NCBI RefSeq assembly: GCF_001509475.1
Contig: NZ_LLZG01000023.1
Coordinates: forward strand, 1 to 38,201
Length of the DNA: 38,201 nucleotides
Source: Streptomyces regalis
GTDB taxonomy: Bacteria; Actinomycetota; Actinomycetes; Streptomycetales; Streptomycetaceae
Direction: 5' to 3'
Numbering within the stretch: the first letter of the stretch is position 1; every line of letters starts with the position of its first letter. Below, piece by piece: positions 25,808-35,254 of the stretch. The notes beneath the pieces were generated by a model. That model was not told the origin of the DNA. It saw only the letters and a program-made list of their open reading frames with translations, and ran no database searches. The position numbers and the translations under genes are program-made.

Positions 25808-26260
25808 GTGGTCACCATCCTCCTCGAACGCACGGTTCCACTCCCCCTCGACGAGGCGTGGCGCCGTCTGACCCAGTGGCCCCGGCACGGGGAGGTGGTC
25901 CCGCTGACCCGCGTCACGGTGACCACGCCCCCGCCGACCCACGTGGGCACCCGTTTCGTGGCCCGCTCGGGAGTCGGCCCGCTCGCCTTCGACGACCCGA
26001 TGCAGGTCACGGTGTGGGAGCCGCCGGGTGAGGACACCCCGGGTCTGTGCCGGCTGGAGAAGCGGGGCAGGGTGGTGACGGGCTGGGCCGAGATCGAGGT
26101 ACGGCCGGGGCCCGGCGGGCGGGCACGGGTGGTGTGGCGCGAGGAGCTGCGGGTGCGCCTGCTGCCGCGGCTCTTCGACGGCGTACTGGAGCGGGCGGCA
26201 CGGTATGTGTTCGGGCGCGCGTTGAACCGGCTCCTGAGGCAGGCTCCCCCACTGCCTTAA
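25808..26260 (+). CDS. SRPBCC (START-like) family protein
   Basis: The 150-residue product has the SRPBCC pattern: a first strand MVTILLERTVPLPLDEAWRR, a hydrophobic-pocket beta sheet, and a long C-terminal helix (LLPRLFDGVLERAARYVFGR). These proteins bind lipids or polyketides; the function here is unknown. The GTG start lies only 6 bases after a possible -10 (TAAGAT, 25796-25801), so the mRNA may be leaderless. The stop codon and last residues (QAPPLP) are encoded in an interspersed palindrome (26242-26279), so the original end may have been altered. It is followed on the same strand by the methyltransferase. Confidence 0.75.
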   Translation: MVTILLERTVPLPLDEAWRRLTQWPRHGEVVPLTRVTVTTPPPTHVGTRFVARSGVGPLAFDDPMQVTVWEPPGEDTPGLCRLEKRGRVVTGWAEIEVRPGPGGRARVVWREELRVRLLPRLFDGVLERAARYVFGRALNRLLRQAPPLP

Positions 26261-26279
26261 GGGCGCGGGGGGACCCCCA
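26242..26279. repeat. GGGGGTCCCCCC-type palindrome, copy at SRPBCC/methyltransferase junction
   Basis: Read on the minus strand it is TGGGGGTCCCCCC, a 19-base loop region and GGGGGAG. It supplies the stop codon of the SRPBCC gene and sits just before the methyltransferase coding region, where a start codon would be expected. Confidence 0.65.
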
Positions 26280-26375
26280 TCGCCCGTCGCGCGGGCCCGG
26301 TGGGAGGACCACTTCGCGCGGGGACGTGGTTTCCGGGGCGTCAAGGAAAGCGAACTGCGGCTGCTCTGCGAGGCG

Positions 26376-26894
26376 GTGCGGCCACGCGTCGGCGCCCGGG
26401 CCCTGGACATCGGCTGCGGGCTCGGCGCCTACGCCGCCGCACTCGCGGGCCTCGGCTACGACACGCTCGCCGTCGACTGGGCGGACGCGGCGGTGTCGGC
26501 GGCCCGTGACCGGTACGCGGATGTGGAGCCTCGCCTGCGCGTGCGCCGCCTGGACTTCGAGGACGCGGACGAGGTCGCGGCGCGCCTGCCCCGGGCCGGC
26601 TTCGACCTCGTGACGATGCGGCTGGTCCTCGCCTTCATGGCGGACAAGAGGGCGGTCGCGATGGGGGTCCCCCCTGCTCGAGCGAAGCCGAGAGCTTGGG
26701 GGAGGGTGCGGGGGCTGCTGGCGCCGGGCGGGGCGTGGGTGGTGACGACGCCGCTGGTGGAGAGGCTTCCGCAGGAGAGGCAGTACATCGGGGTGACGGC
26801 CGAGGACGTGGCGGTCGTGACGGAGGGGTGGGGGCGTGGGGAGTGGTACGACCTCGATGCGGGCGGGGTGCGGTGTTTCGTGCTGCGTGTCTGA
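26376..26894 (+). CDS. Class I SAM-dependent methyltransferase, 5' end disrupted
   Basis: From the first available start (GTG 26376) the product has 172 residues with motif I ALDIGCGLGAYAAAL, motif II acidic VDWADAAV and LDFEDADEVAARL. Conserved-looking sequence continues upstream in frame to at least 26301 (WEDHFARGRGFRGVKESELR), yet no ATG, GTG or TTG occurs in that frame between the stop at 26235-26237 and 26376. The palindrome at 26242-26279 probably replaced the true start. A second copy (26661-26705) inserts about 15 residues (MGVPPARAKPRAWG) before RVRGLLAPGGAWVV. The gene may be inactive, or may be made from a rare start codon or by reinitiation after the SRPBCC stop. Confidence 0.7.
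   Translation: MRPRVGARALDIGCGLGAYAAALAGLGYDTLAVDWADAAVSAARDRYADVEPRLRVRRLDFEDADEVAARLPRAGFDLVTMRLVLAFMADKRAVAMGVPPARAKPRAWGRVRGLLAPGGAWVVTTPLVERLPQERQYIGVTAEDVAVVTEGWGRGEWYDLDAGGVRCFVLRV
26661..26705. repeat. GGGGGTCCCCCC-type palindrome inside the methyltransferase
   Basis: It begins ATGGGGGTCCCCCC and ends GGGGGAGG, with an inner GCTCGAGC and GAAGCCGAGAGC. It keeps the reading frame open and adds a Pro/Arg-rich loop between motif II and the following strand. Confidence 0.75.
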
Positions 26895-26950
26895 GTCCCG
26901 TACTAGGAGCATGCCCGCATGGGTGCCGGCACGGTGGGGAGGCAACTGAC

Positions 26951-28240
26951 ATGACACCGGACGAGGTCGAGGCGCTGGCCGTGGAAGGGCTGCGGTGGAT
27001 GCTCTCGGCTGCGCGGGACACCGGGGGCGGCGGGCTCGGGTGGCCCGTCAGGGAGTCGGACGACGATGTCGACCCGATGTTCTACAACGGCACGGCCGGG
27101 GTCGTACCGGTGCTGTTGGAGGCGTGGCGGCACTTCGGGGACGACGCGTATGCCGACCGGGCGCTGCGCGCGGCCCGCTCGCTCGTGGACGTGGTCGACG
27201 CGTACCCGGACGACTCGCTCTACTTCGGCCTGACCGGGATCGCGCTCGTGCTGCGGACCGTCCATCGTGAACTTGGCTGCGCAGATGCCGACTTGGCCGC
27301 CGATAGGGCCCTGGACCGCGTGCGGTCGCGGTTCGACGGGACGCGGTGGGGCGACCTGTTCGAGCTGATGGGCGGCAACGCGGGTATCGGGCTCGGTGCG
27401 TTGGCGGCGGGCGACGCCGAGCTGGCCGTATGCGCGCTCGAGCCGTACGTGCGGACGGCGGAGGTGACCGCGGCGGGCGTCACCTGGGAGTGGCGGCGGG
27501 GTGTGGAGGAGCAGCTGCATCACATGTCGCACGGCACGCTCGGGATCGCCTACGCGCTGGCCGCCGTGGGGGCGGCGACGGGCCGCACGGACTTCGTCGA
27601 GCTGGGGCAGGCCGGGGTCGCGGACGTCGTGGCCCGCGACGAGGGCGGTCCGAACGGTTTCCTCGCGCCGCACTCCGATCCGCAGCGCCGCCCCGACCTG
27701 ATCGAGCGGCACAGCTACGGCTGGTGCCACGGACCGGCCGGTGACGCCCAGGTCTTCCGGCTGCTGCGGGACATCACCGCCGACCCCGCCTGGGCCGCCC
27801 TGGCCGACCGCTGCTGGCACACGGTCACGCACTCCGGCCTGCCCCGCCGGCTGCGCCCCGGGTTCTGGGACAACAACGCCCGCTGCTGCGGCACGGCGGG
27901 CGTGCTGGCGCCGGCCTGCGACCGGATCGCCGAGCAGGGCGACTCCCCCGACTTCGCGCGGGTACTCGTCGCGGACATCGCCTCGCACGCGATCCGGGAC
28001 GCCGACGGCGCGCGCTGGTCCAACGTCGAGTTCCGCAAGACCCCGAGCGCTCTCGAACCGGAGCCCGGCTGGGCCCAGGGCAACGCGGGGATCGTCCGCG
28101 AACTCCTGCGTTACGTCAGGATCGGCCGGGGCGGTGACCCGGCCTACGCCTTCGCCTGGCCCGACCAGCCGGTGCCACAGGCTCAGGCCACCGAGCCGAT
28201 CCGCCCCGCCGGTGTGGACGTGGAGGACTCCGCGTCGTGA
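26951..28240 (+). CDS. Orphan LanC-like cyclase-fold protein
   Basis: The 429-residue product shows the seven glycine motifs of the LanC alpha/alpha barrel: NGTAG (46-50), FGLTG, GGNAG, HGTLG, CHGPAG (259-264), CCGTAG (312-317) and QGNAG near 385. The first zinc ligand is present (Cys259 in GWCHG), but the second site reads Cys312-Cys313 where lanthionine cyclases have Cys-His. GGGAGG lies 9 bases before the ATG. No precursor peptide, LanB/LanM or transporter is adjacent. It may be a LANCL-type protein acting on glutathione or peptides, or a sugar-type alpha/alpha barrel; the function is open. Its 3' end overlaps the convergent xdhC gene by 58 bases. Confidence 0.8.
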   Translation: MTPDEVEALAVEGLRWMLSAARDTGGGGLGWPVRESDDDVDPMFYNGTAGVVPVLLEAWRHFGDDAYADRALRAARSLVDVVDAYPDDSLYFGLTGIALVLRTVHRELGCADADLAADRALDRVRSRFDGTRWGDLFELMGGNAGIGLGALAAGDAELAVCALEPYVRTAEVTAAGVTWEWRRGVEEQLHHMSHGTLGIAYALAAVGAATGRTDFVELGQAGVADVVARDEGGPNGFLAPHSDPQRRPDLIERHSYGWCHGPAGDAQVFRLLRDITADPAWAALADRCWHTVTHSGLPRRLRPGFWDNNARCCGTAGVLAPACDRIAEQGDSPDFARVLVADIASHAIRDADGARWSNVEFRKTPSALEPEPGWAQGNAGIVRELLRYVRIGRGGDPAYAFAWPDQPVPQAQATEPIRPAGVDVEDSAS

Positions 28241-29343
28241 TGGATCGGCGTGTGCGCGCCCGTCAGTGAGACCCCGCTCCCGCCACGCCGGTTGGCGACG
28301 ATCTCAGAGGCGATCGACAGGGCCGTCTCCTCGGGCGTACGGGCGCCGAGGTCCAGCCCGATGGGAGAGCGCAGCCGCGCCAACTCCAGCTCGGTGACGC
28401 CGACTTCGCGCAGCCTCTCATTGCGGTCCAGGTGGGTGCGGCGGGAGCCCATCGCGCCGACGTACGCCACCGGCAGGCGCAGCGCCAGCTGCAGCAGCGG
28501 TACGTCGAACTTGGCGTCGTGGGTGAGGACGCACAGGACGGTACGGGCGTCCACGGAGGTCCGCTCCAGGTACTGGTGCGGCCACTCCACGACGATCTCG
28601 TCGGCCTCCGGGAAGCGGGCCTTCGTCGCGAAGACGGGGCGGGCGTCGCACACCGTCACGTGATAGTTCAGGAACTTGCCGATCCGCACCAGCGCCGACG
28701 CGAAGTCGATCGCGCCGAAGACGATCATGCGGGGCGGCGGGACCGAGGACTCGACCAGCACCGTGAGCGGGGCTCCGCAGCGCGAGCCCTGCTCGCCGAT
28801 CTCCAGGGTGCCGGTACGGCCCGCGTCGAGGAGGGCGCCCGCCTCCGCCGCGACGGTGCGGTCCAGCTCGGGGTGGGCGCCGAAGCCGCCCACCCAGGAG
28901 CCGTCGGGGCGGACCAGCAGGGCGCGGCCCATCAGCTCGTCCGGCCCCGACACGATCCGTGCCACCGCCGCCGCCTCGCCGCCCGCGGCTGCCCGCAGCG
29001 CGGCCGCGAGCACCGGGCGGGCCGGATCCCCGGCCCGTACCGGCGTGACGAGGATGTCGATGACGCCCCCGCAGGTCAGGCCGACGGCGAATGCGTCCTC
29101 GTCGCTGTAGCCGAAGCGTTCCAGGACCGTCTCGCCGTCCTGCAGCGCCTGCCCGCACAGCTCGTACACCGCACCCTCCACACAGCCGCCGGAGACCGAG
29201 CCGATCGCCGTGCCGTCGGCGTCCACCGCGAGCGCGGCACCGGGCTGGCGGGGTGCGCTGCCGCCGACCGCCACCACGGTGGCCACGGCGAAGTCACGTC
29301 CCTGCTCGACCCACCGGTGCAGCTCTTCGGCGATGTCCAGCAT
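28183..29343 (-). CDS. xdhC: XdhC-family molybdenum cofactor insertion protein
   Basis: The 386-residue product has the N-terminal XdhC/CoxI domain (about 1-80, with GSAPRQPGAALAV and GSVSGGCVEGAV) and a C-terminal Rossmann domain (about 205-345, with RMIVFGAIDFASALVRIG and YVGAMGSRRTH). XdhC proteins bind Moco, promote its sulfuration and load it into xanthine dehydrogenase. AGGAGA lies 7 bases before the ATG. It is in line with the NCS2 permease and the dehydrogenase genes, matching a purine catabolic role. The last 40 residues or so (SLTGAHTPIHHDAESS and on) lie beyond the family core and include the overlap with the LanC-like gene. Confidence 0.9.
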   Translation of the reverse strand: MLDIAEELHRWVEQGRDFAVATVVAVGGSAPRQPGAALAVDADGTAIGSVSGGCVEGAVYELCGQALQDGETVLERFGYSDEDAFAVGLTCGGVIDILVTPVRAGDPARPVLAAALRAAAGGEAAAVARIVSGPDELMGRALLVRPDGSWVGGFGAHPELDRTVAAEAGALLDAGRTGTLEIGEQGSRCGAPLTVLVESSVPPPRMIVFGAIDFASALVRIGKFLNYHVTVCDARPVFATKARFPEADEIVVEWPHQYLERTSVDARTVLCVLTHDAKFDVPLLQLALRLPVAYVGAMGSRRTHLDRNERLREVGVTELELARLRSPIGLDLGARTPEETALSIASEIVANRRGGSGVSLTGAHTPIHHDAESSTSTPAGRIGSVA

Positions 29344-29392
29344 CTGTCGGTCTCCTTAACAGCGGTTGTGCGGAGGGCGGTTCACCAACTGG

Positions 29393-30850
29393 CTAGTGCA
29401 CGCCCATCCAACTCTCAATGGGATTGAGGGCGAAATAGACCAGGAAGATGCCTGTCAGGGCCCACATGAACGCCCCGATCTCCCGAACCTTGCCCTGAGC
29501 GGCCTTGATGGCGACGTACGAGATGACGCCGGCGGCGACACCGGCCGTGATCGAGTACGTGAACGGCATGATCACGACGGTGAGGAACACCGGGATCGCG
29601 GTGGCCCGGTCCGACCAGTCCACGTGCCGCGCGTTCATCATCATCATGGCGCCGATGACCACCAGGGCCGCCGCCGCGACCTCGCCCGGCACGATCGCCG
29701 TCAGCGGGGTGAAGAAGAGGCAGGCCGCGAAGAACAGGCCGGTGACGACCGAGGAGAGGCCCGTGCGGGCACCCTCGCCGACGCCGGTGGCGGACTCGAC
29801 GAACACCGTCTGGCCCGAGGCGCCGGACACGCCGCCGATCGCGCCGCCCGCGCCGTCGATGAACAGCGCCTTGGACAGGCCCGGCATGCGGCCCTTGTCG
29901 TCGGCCAGCTTGGCCTCGGTGCCGACGCCGATGATGGTCGCCATCGCGTCGAAGAACCCGGCGAGCACGAGGGTGAAGACGATCATGCCGACCGTCATCG
30001 CGCCGACCTCGCCCCAGCCGCCGAACTCGACGTCGCCGAAGATCGAGAAGTCGGGCATGGAGACGGCGCTGCCGTGCAGTTCGGGGGCGCCGCTGGCCCA
30101 CTGCTTGGGGTCGATGGCGCCGGCCGCGTTGAGGACGACGGCGGCCAGGGTGCCGCCGACGATGCCGATCAGGATCGCGCCGGGGATGCCGCGCGCCTGG
30201 AGCATGAAGATCGCGAGCAGGGTGATCGCGAAGAGCAGGACCGGCCAGCCGGCCAGCTCGCCGGTCGGGCCGAGGCTGAGCGGGGTCGCCTTGCCCTGGT
30301 GCACGAAGCCGGCCTTCACCAGGCCGATCAGGGCGACGAACAGGCCGATGCCCATGGTGATCGCGTGCTTCAGCGCGAGCGGGATCGCGTTCATGATCAT
30401 CTCGCGCAGGCCGGTGACGACCAGCAGCATGATGACCACGCCGTACATCACACACATGCCCATGGCCTGCGGCCAGGTCATCTGCGGGGCGACCTGCGAG
30501 GCGAGCACGCCGGAGACGGAGAGGCCGGCGGCGAGGGCGAGCGGCACCTTGCCGAAGAAGCCCATCAGCAGCGTGGTGATGGCCGCCGCGAACGCGGTCG
30601 CGGTGATCAGGGCCTTCTGGGCGAGGGTGTCCCCCGCCGCGTCCTTGCCGGACAGGATCAGCGGGTTGAGCAGGAGGATGTACGCCATCGCCATGAAGGT
30701 GGTGACGCCGCCGCGCACCTCGCGCGCGATCGTGGATTCTCTCTTGGATATGTGAAAGTACCGGTCGAGCCAGGACCTGCCGGCCGGGACGCGAGTGCCT
30801 TCTCCCGCGTCTTCGGCTGTGGTCGCCGGCTCCAGTGACTGCTGGGTCAT
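29393..30850 (-). CDS. NCS2 (AzgA-type) purine permease
   Basis: The 485-residue membrane protein has the AzgA/PbuG/GhxP pattern: REVRGGVTTFMAMAYILLLNP after a cytoplasmic head, GLSVSGVLAS, about 12-14 helices, and the substrate-region segment GASGQTVFVESATGVGEGARTGL. It should import hypoxanthine, guanine, xanthine or adenine with protons. GGGAG precedes the ATG by 11 bases. It lies between xdhC and the dehydrogenase genes, feeding substrate to that enzyme. The 263-base upstream gap suggests it has its own promoter rather than relying only on the dehydrogenase operon. Confidence 0.92.
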   Translation of the reverse strand: MTQQSLEPATTAEDAGEGTRVPAGRSWLDRYFHISKRESTIAREVRGGVTTFMAMAYILLLNPLILSGKDAAGDTLAQKALITATAFAAAITTLLMGFFGKVPLALAAGLSVSGVLASQVAPQMTWPQAMGMCVMYGVVIMLLVVTGLREMIMNAIPLALKHAITMGIGLFVALIGLVKAGFVHQGKATPLSLGPTGELAGWPVLLFAITLLAIFMLQARGIPGAILIGIVGGTLAAVVLNAAGAIDPKQWASGAPELHGSAVSMPDFSIFGDVEFGGWGEVGAMTVGMIVFTLVLAGFFDAMATIIGVGTEAKLADDKGRMPGLSKALFIDGAGGAIGGVSGASGQTVFVESATGVGEGARTGLSSVVTGLFFAACLFFTPLTAIVPGEVAAAALVVIGAMMMMNARHVDWSDRATAIPVFLTVVIMPFTYSITAGVAAGVISYVAIKAAQGKVREIGAFMWALTGIFLVYFALNPIESWMGVH

Positions 30851-30997
30851 GTGGGCCTACTCCCAAGGTTCATAGGGACACCCGCGGGTTGCCTTCGGCG
30901 TTTTTGCGGGATTTGGGAAGGTGCTTCGGCCGCACGACCCGGGGGACGGCCCGAGACGAACGAACTGGATCTGTCGTGCTGGTACTTGCTGGTGTGT

Positions 30998-31024
30998 CAA
31001 GTTCCGCGAGCGGTGCGGTACTTG
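30998..31024. promoter_or_regulatory. Inverted repeat upstream of the purine permease
   Basis: CAAGTTCCGC (30998-31007) and GCGGTACTTG (31015-31024) pair over 9 of 10 bases with a 7-base spacer. On the minus strand a consensus -35 TTGACA (31000 to 30995) overlaps its edge, about 145 bases before the permease start, so a regulator bound here would act on the promoter. No good -10 was found at the right spacing. The rest of the 30851-31113 gap shows no gene. Confidence 0.45.
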
Positions 31025-31113
31025 GTTCCTCCGGGCGGCGCGGCGAAGTGTGACGTTCCCGGCGCCGCCCGGAGAGCCTTGCTGGATTCCTTCCGGATTC
31101 CTCGCTGATGTCC

Positions 31114-33498
31114 TTACGCCGTGCCGGTGAGGTGTTCCGGCCGTACCGGCGTCCGGTTCAGCTCCAGTCCCGTCGCGTTCCGGATCGCCGCGAGGACGGC
31201 CGGGGTCGACGACAGGGTGGGGGCCTCGCCGATGCCCCGCAGCCCGTACGGGGCGTGGTCGTCGGCGAGTTCGAGCACGTCGACGGGGATGGTCGGCGTG
31301 TCGAGGATCGTGGGGATGAGGTAGTCCGTGAAGGAGGGGTTGCGCACCTTCGCGGTCTTGGGGTCGACGATGATCTCCTCCATGACCGCCACGCCGAGAC
31401 CCTGGGTCGTACCGCCCTGGATCTGGCCGATGACGGACAGCGGGTTGAGCGCCTTGCCGACGTCTTGGGCGCAGGCCAGCTCGATCACCTTCACCAGGCC
31501 GAGCTCGGTGTCGACCTCGACGACGGCGCGGTGCGCGGCGAAGGAGTACTGGACGTGGCCGAAGCCCTGGCCGGTGCGCAGGTCGAAGGCCTCGGTCGGA
31601 CGGTGCCGCCACTCGGCCTCGACCTCGACGGCCTCGCCTTCGAGTACGTCGACCAGATCGGCGAGGACCTCGCCGCCGTCGGTGACGACCTTGCCGCCCT
31701 CCAGCAACAGCTCCGCCGTCGCCCAAGCCGGGTGGTAGGAGCCGAACTTGCGGCGCCCGATCTCCAGCACCTTCTCGCGGACCAGCTCGCAGGAGTTCTT
31801 GACGGCGCCGCCGGTCACGTACGTCTGGCGCGACGCGGACGTCGAACCGGCGCTGCCCACCTGCGTGTCCGCCGGGTGGATCGTCACCTGCGCGACGCCC
31901 AGCTCGGTGCGGGCGATCTGCGCGTGGACGGTGACGCCGCCCTGGCCGACCTCCGCCATGGCCGTGTGCACGGTCGCGACGGGCTCGCCGCCGACGACCT
32001 CCATGCGCACCTTGGCGGTGGAGTAGTCGTCGAAGCCCTCGGAGAAGCCGACGTTCTTGATGCCGACCGCGTAACCGACACCGCGTACGACGCCTTCACC
32101 GTGCGTGGTGTTGGACAGACCGCCCGGCAGCTGCCGTACGTCCGCGCCCTCGCTGGACTCCCACTGGCGCTCCGGCGGGAGCGGCATCGCCTTGACGCGG
32201 CGCAGGAGTTCGGCGACCGGCGCCGGGGAGTCGACCGGCTGCCCGGTCGGCATGATGGTGCCCTGTTCCATGGCGTTCAGCTGCCGGAACTTGATCGGGT
32301 CCATGCCGAGCTGCTTGGCCACCTTGTCCATCTGCGCCTCGTAGGCGAAGCACGCCTGGACCGCGCCGAAGCCGCGCATAGCGCCGCAGGGCGGGTTGTT
32401 GGTGTAGAGGGCAAGGGCCTCGATGTCGACGTCCTCGACGACGTACGGGCCGATGCTGAGCGAGGCGGCGTTGCCGACGACCGCGGGGGACGCGGAGGCG
32501 TACGCGCCACCGTCCAGCACGATCCGGCACTTCACGTGGGTGAGCTTGCCGTCCTTCGTGGCGCCGTGCTCGTAGTGGAGCTTGGCGGGGTGGCGGTGGA
32601 CGTGCCCGAAGAAGGACTCGAAGCGGTTGTAAACGATCTTGACCGGCTTGCCCGTCCGCAGCGCCAGCAGGCAGGCGTGGATCTGCATCGACAGGTCCTC
32701 GCGGCCACCGAAGGCACCGCCGACGCCGGACAGCGTCATGCGGACCTTGCTCTCGGGCAGGCCGAGGACCGGGGCGATCTGCTTCAGGTCGCTGTGCAGC
32801 CACTGGGTGGCGATGTAGAGGTGGACGCCGCCGTCCTCGTCCGGCACGGCGAGGCCGGACTCAGGGCCGAGGAAGGCCTGGTCCTGCATGCCGAAGGTGT
32901 ACTCGCCCTTGACGATGACGTCGGCCCGCTCCGCCGCCTCGGCCGCGTCGCCGCGGAAGATCGGCTGGCGGTGCACGATGTTCGGGTGCGGGACGTGGCC
33001 GCTGTGGTGGTCGTCGCGGCCCTCGTGGACGAGGATCGCGTCCGGGGCGGTCGCGGAGGCCTCGTCGGTGATGACGGGCAGATCGCGGTACTCGACCTTG
33101 ATCTTGGCGGCCGCGCGGCGCGCGGTCTCCGGGTGGTCGGCGGCGACGATGGCGACCGGCTCACCGTGGTGGCGTACCTTGCCGTGCGCGAGGACCGGGG
33201 TGTCCTGGATCTCCAGGCCGTAGTTCTTCACGTCGGTCGGCAGGTCGTCGTACGTCATGACGGCGTAGACGCCCGCCATGGCGAGGGCCTCGCTCGTGTC
33301 GATGGACACGATCTCGGCGTGCGCGACGGTGGCGCGCAGGATCTGACCCCAGAGCATGTCCTCGTGCCACATGTCGGACGAGTACGCGAACTCGCCGGTG
33401 ACCTTGAGGGTGCCGTCCGGGCGGAGGGTGGACTCACCGATGCCGCCCTTGGTCTGGGAACCCTGGGTGATCTTCGTAGGAGCGCCATTGGTTGGCAT
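31114..33498 (-). CDS. Xanthine dehydrogenase-type molybdopterin-binding subunit
   Basis: The 794-residue product is the large subunit of the xanthine oxidase family. Visible motifs are the Moco loop GVGGAFGGRED (258-268), the substrate-pocket segment PPCGAMRGFGA (369-379), EVGQGG, and the catalytic base in GIGEAP (Glu758). The CO-dehydrogenase loop VAYRCSFR is absent, so it is a hydroxylase rather than CODH. ATG 33498 follows the iron-sulfur gene by 5 bases. With the permease and PucR neighbours, oxidation of hypoxanthine and xanthine to urate is the likely job; related purine or heterocycle hydroxylation is possible. Confidence 0.92.
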   Translation of the reverse strand: MPTNGAPTKITQGSQTKGGIGESTLRPDGTLKVTGEFAYSSDMWHEDMLWGQILRATVAHAEIVSIDTSEALAMAGVYAVMTYDDLPTDVKNYGLEIQDTPVLAHGKVRHHGEPVAIVAADHPETARRAAAKIKVEYRDLPVITDEASATAPDAILVHEGRDDHHSGHVPHPNIVHRQPIFRGDAAEAAERADVIVKGEYTFGMQDQAFLGPESGLAVPDEDGGVHLYIATQWLHSDLKQIAPVLGLPESKVRMTLSGVGGAFGGREDLSMQIHACLLALRTGKPVKIVYNRFESFFGHVHRHPAKLHYEHGATKDGKLTHVKCRIVLDGGAYASASPAVVGNAASLSIGPYVVEDVDIEALALYTNNPPCGAMRGFGAVQACFAYEAQMDKVAKQLGMDPIKFRQLNAMEQGTIMPTGQPVDSPAPVAELLRRVKAMPLPPERQWESSEGADVRQLPGGLSNTTHGEGVVRGVGYAVGIKNVGFSEGFDDYSTAKVRMEVVGGEPVATVHTAMAEVGQGGVTVHAQIARTELGVAQVTIHPADTQVGSAGSTSASRQTYVTGGAVKNSCELVREKVLEIGRRKFGSYHPAWATAELLLEGGKVVTDGGEVLADLVDVLEGEAVEVEAEWRHRPTEAFDLRTGQGFGHVQYSFAAHRAVVEVDTELGLVKVIELACAQDVGKALNPLSVIGQIQGGTTQGLGVAVMEEIIVDPKTAKVRNPSFTDYLIPTILDTPTIPVDVLELADDHAPYGLRGIGEAPTLSSTPAVLAAIRNATGLELNRTPVRPEHLTGTA

Positions 33499-33503
33499 GT
33501 CGC

Positions 33504-34132
<629 letters not shown>

Positions 34133-34133
<1 letters not shown>

Positions 34134-35023
34134 CAGGCGACTCCCTCCGTGTGGGCGGCGGTGCCGCGGTACGACTCCCAGGTCCAGGTCAGCGTGCGGC
34201 GGGCCATGATGCCGACCGCGTGGCGGCGGTAGCTCGCCGTGCCCCGGACGTCATCGATCGGGTTGCAGGCGGCGGAGCACAGGTCCGCGAACTGCTTGGC
34301 GACCGACGGGGTGATGATCTTGCCGTTGTCCCAGAAGCCGCCCTCTTCGAGCGCCGCGTTCAGGAACTCCTCGGCGGCCTTGGCCCGCACGGGGGTGGGA
34401 GCGGCCGATCCGATTCCGGTACGGACGGTCCGCGTCTCGGGGTGCAGCGCGAGCCCGAAGGCGCACACGGCGATGACCATGGCGTTGCGCGTGCCGACCT
34501 TGGAGTACTGCTGCGGTCCGTCGGCCTTCTTGATGTGTACGGCCCTGATGAGCTCGTCGGCGGCGAGCGCGTTGCGCTTCACGCCGGTGTAGAACTCGTC
34601 GATCGGGATACGGCGGCTGCCGCGCACCGACTCGACCTCGACCTCGGCGCCGGCCGCCAGCAGGGCGGGGTGGGCGTCGCCGGCCGGGGAGGCGGTGCCG
34701 AGGTTGCCGCCGACGCCGCCGCGGTTGCGGATCTGCGGGGAGGCGACCGTGTGCGAGGCGAGGGCGAGGCCCGGCAGCTCGGCGCGCAGGTGCTCCATGA
34801 TGCGGGTGTACGGGACGGAGGCGCCGAGCCGCACGCTGTCCTCGCCGACCTCCCACTCGTAGAGGTCGCCGATGCGGTTCAGGTCGAGGAGGTACTCGGG
34901 CCGGCGGTGGTCGAAGTTGATCTCGACCATCACATCGGTGCCACCCGCAATCGGCACAGCGGTGGGGTGCTCGGCCTTAGCGGCGAGCGCCTCCTCCCAG
35001 CTGGCGGGGCGAAGGAAGTCCAT
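34133..35023 (-). CDS. Xanthine dehydrogenase-type FAD-binding subunit
   Basis: The 296-residue product has the two FAD motifs of the CoxM/XdhB family: PIAGGTDVMVEINF (24-37) and GGNLGTASPAGD (105-116), then the C-terminal CO_deh_flav_C-type domain (about 175-280). It passes electrons from the iron-sulfur subunit to NAD+ or another acceptor. ATG 35023 is chosen because the family begins MDFLRPASWEEAL; AGAG lies 9 bases upstream. It is the first gene of the three-subunit operon, divergent from the PucR gene. Confidence 0.92.
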
Positions 35024-35212
35024 GACCGGCTCTCTTCTTCGTCTCGAGGGTCGTACGGTTTGAGCCAGATCAGGTGCGGCAGGCCCGGCTCGTTCATGTG
35101 CTGTTAACGCGCATTGACGCCAGTACACAGCGCCGTGCTCCACCGGGGTCAGTCACGGAAACCATGAAGGAGTTGGCTGGCCAGGCCGGGCATCTTGTAG
35201 ATTCGTATGAAC

Positions 35213-35240
35213 GGAGGTCATCAGTAACCTCCTGGTTTTT
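35213..35240 (+). promoter_or_regulatory. Hairpin plus T-run (attenuator, terminator or operator)
   Basis: GGAGGT (35213-35218) pairs with ACCTCC (35227-35232) around an 8-base loop, followed by TGGTTTTT. A U tract is rare in this genome, so this may be an intrinsic terminator acting in the leader of the PucR gene, or the inverted repeat may be an operator. Confidence 0.45.
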
Positions 35241-35254
35241 CCGTGGAAACGTGA

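Noticed and set aside
26951..28240. Lanthipeptide biosynthetic cluster
   Set aside because: Only the LanC-like gene is present. No precursor, LanB/LanM dehydratase, protease or ABC transporter lies nearby.
29366..30838. Plus-strand frame opposite the permease
   Set aside because: Asp/Gly/His/Arg-rich shadow of a membrane protein gene on the other strand.
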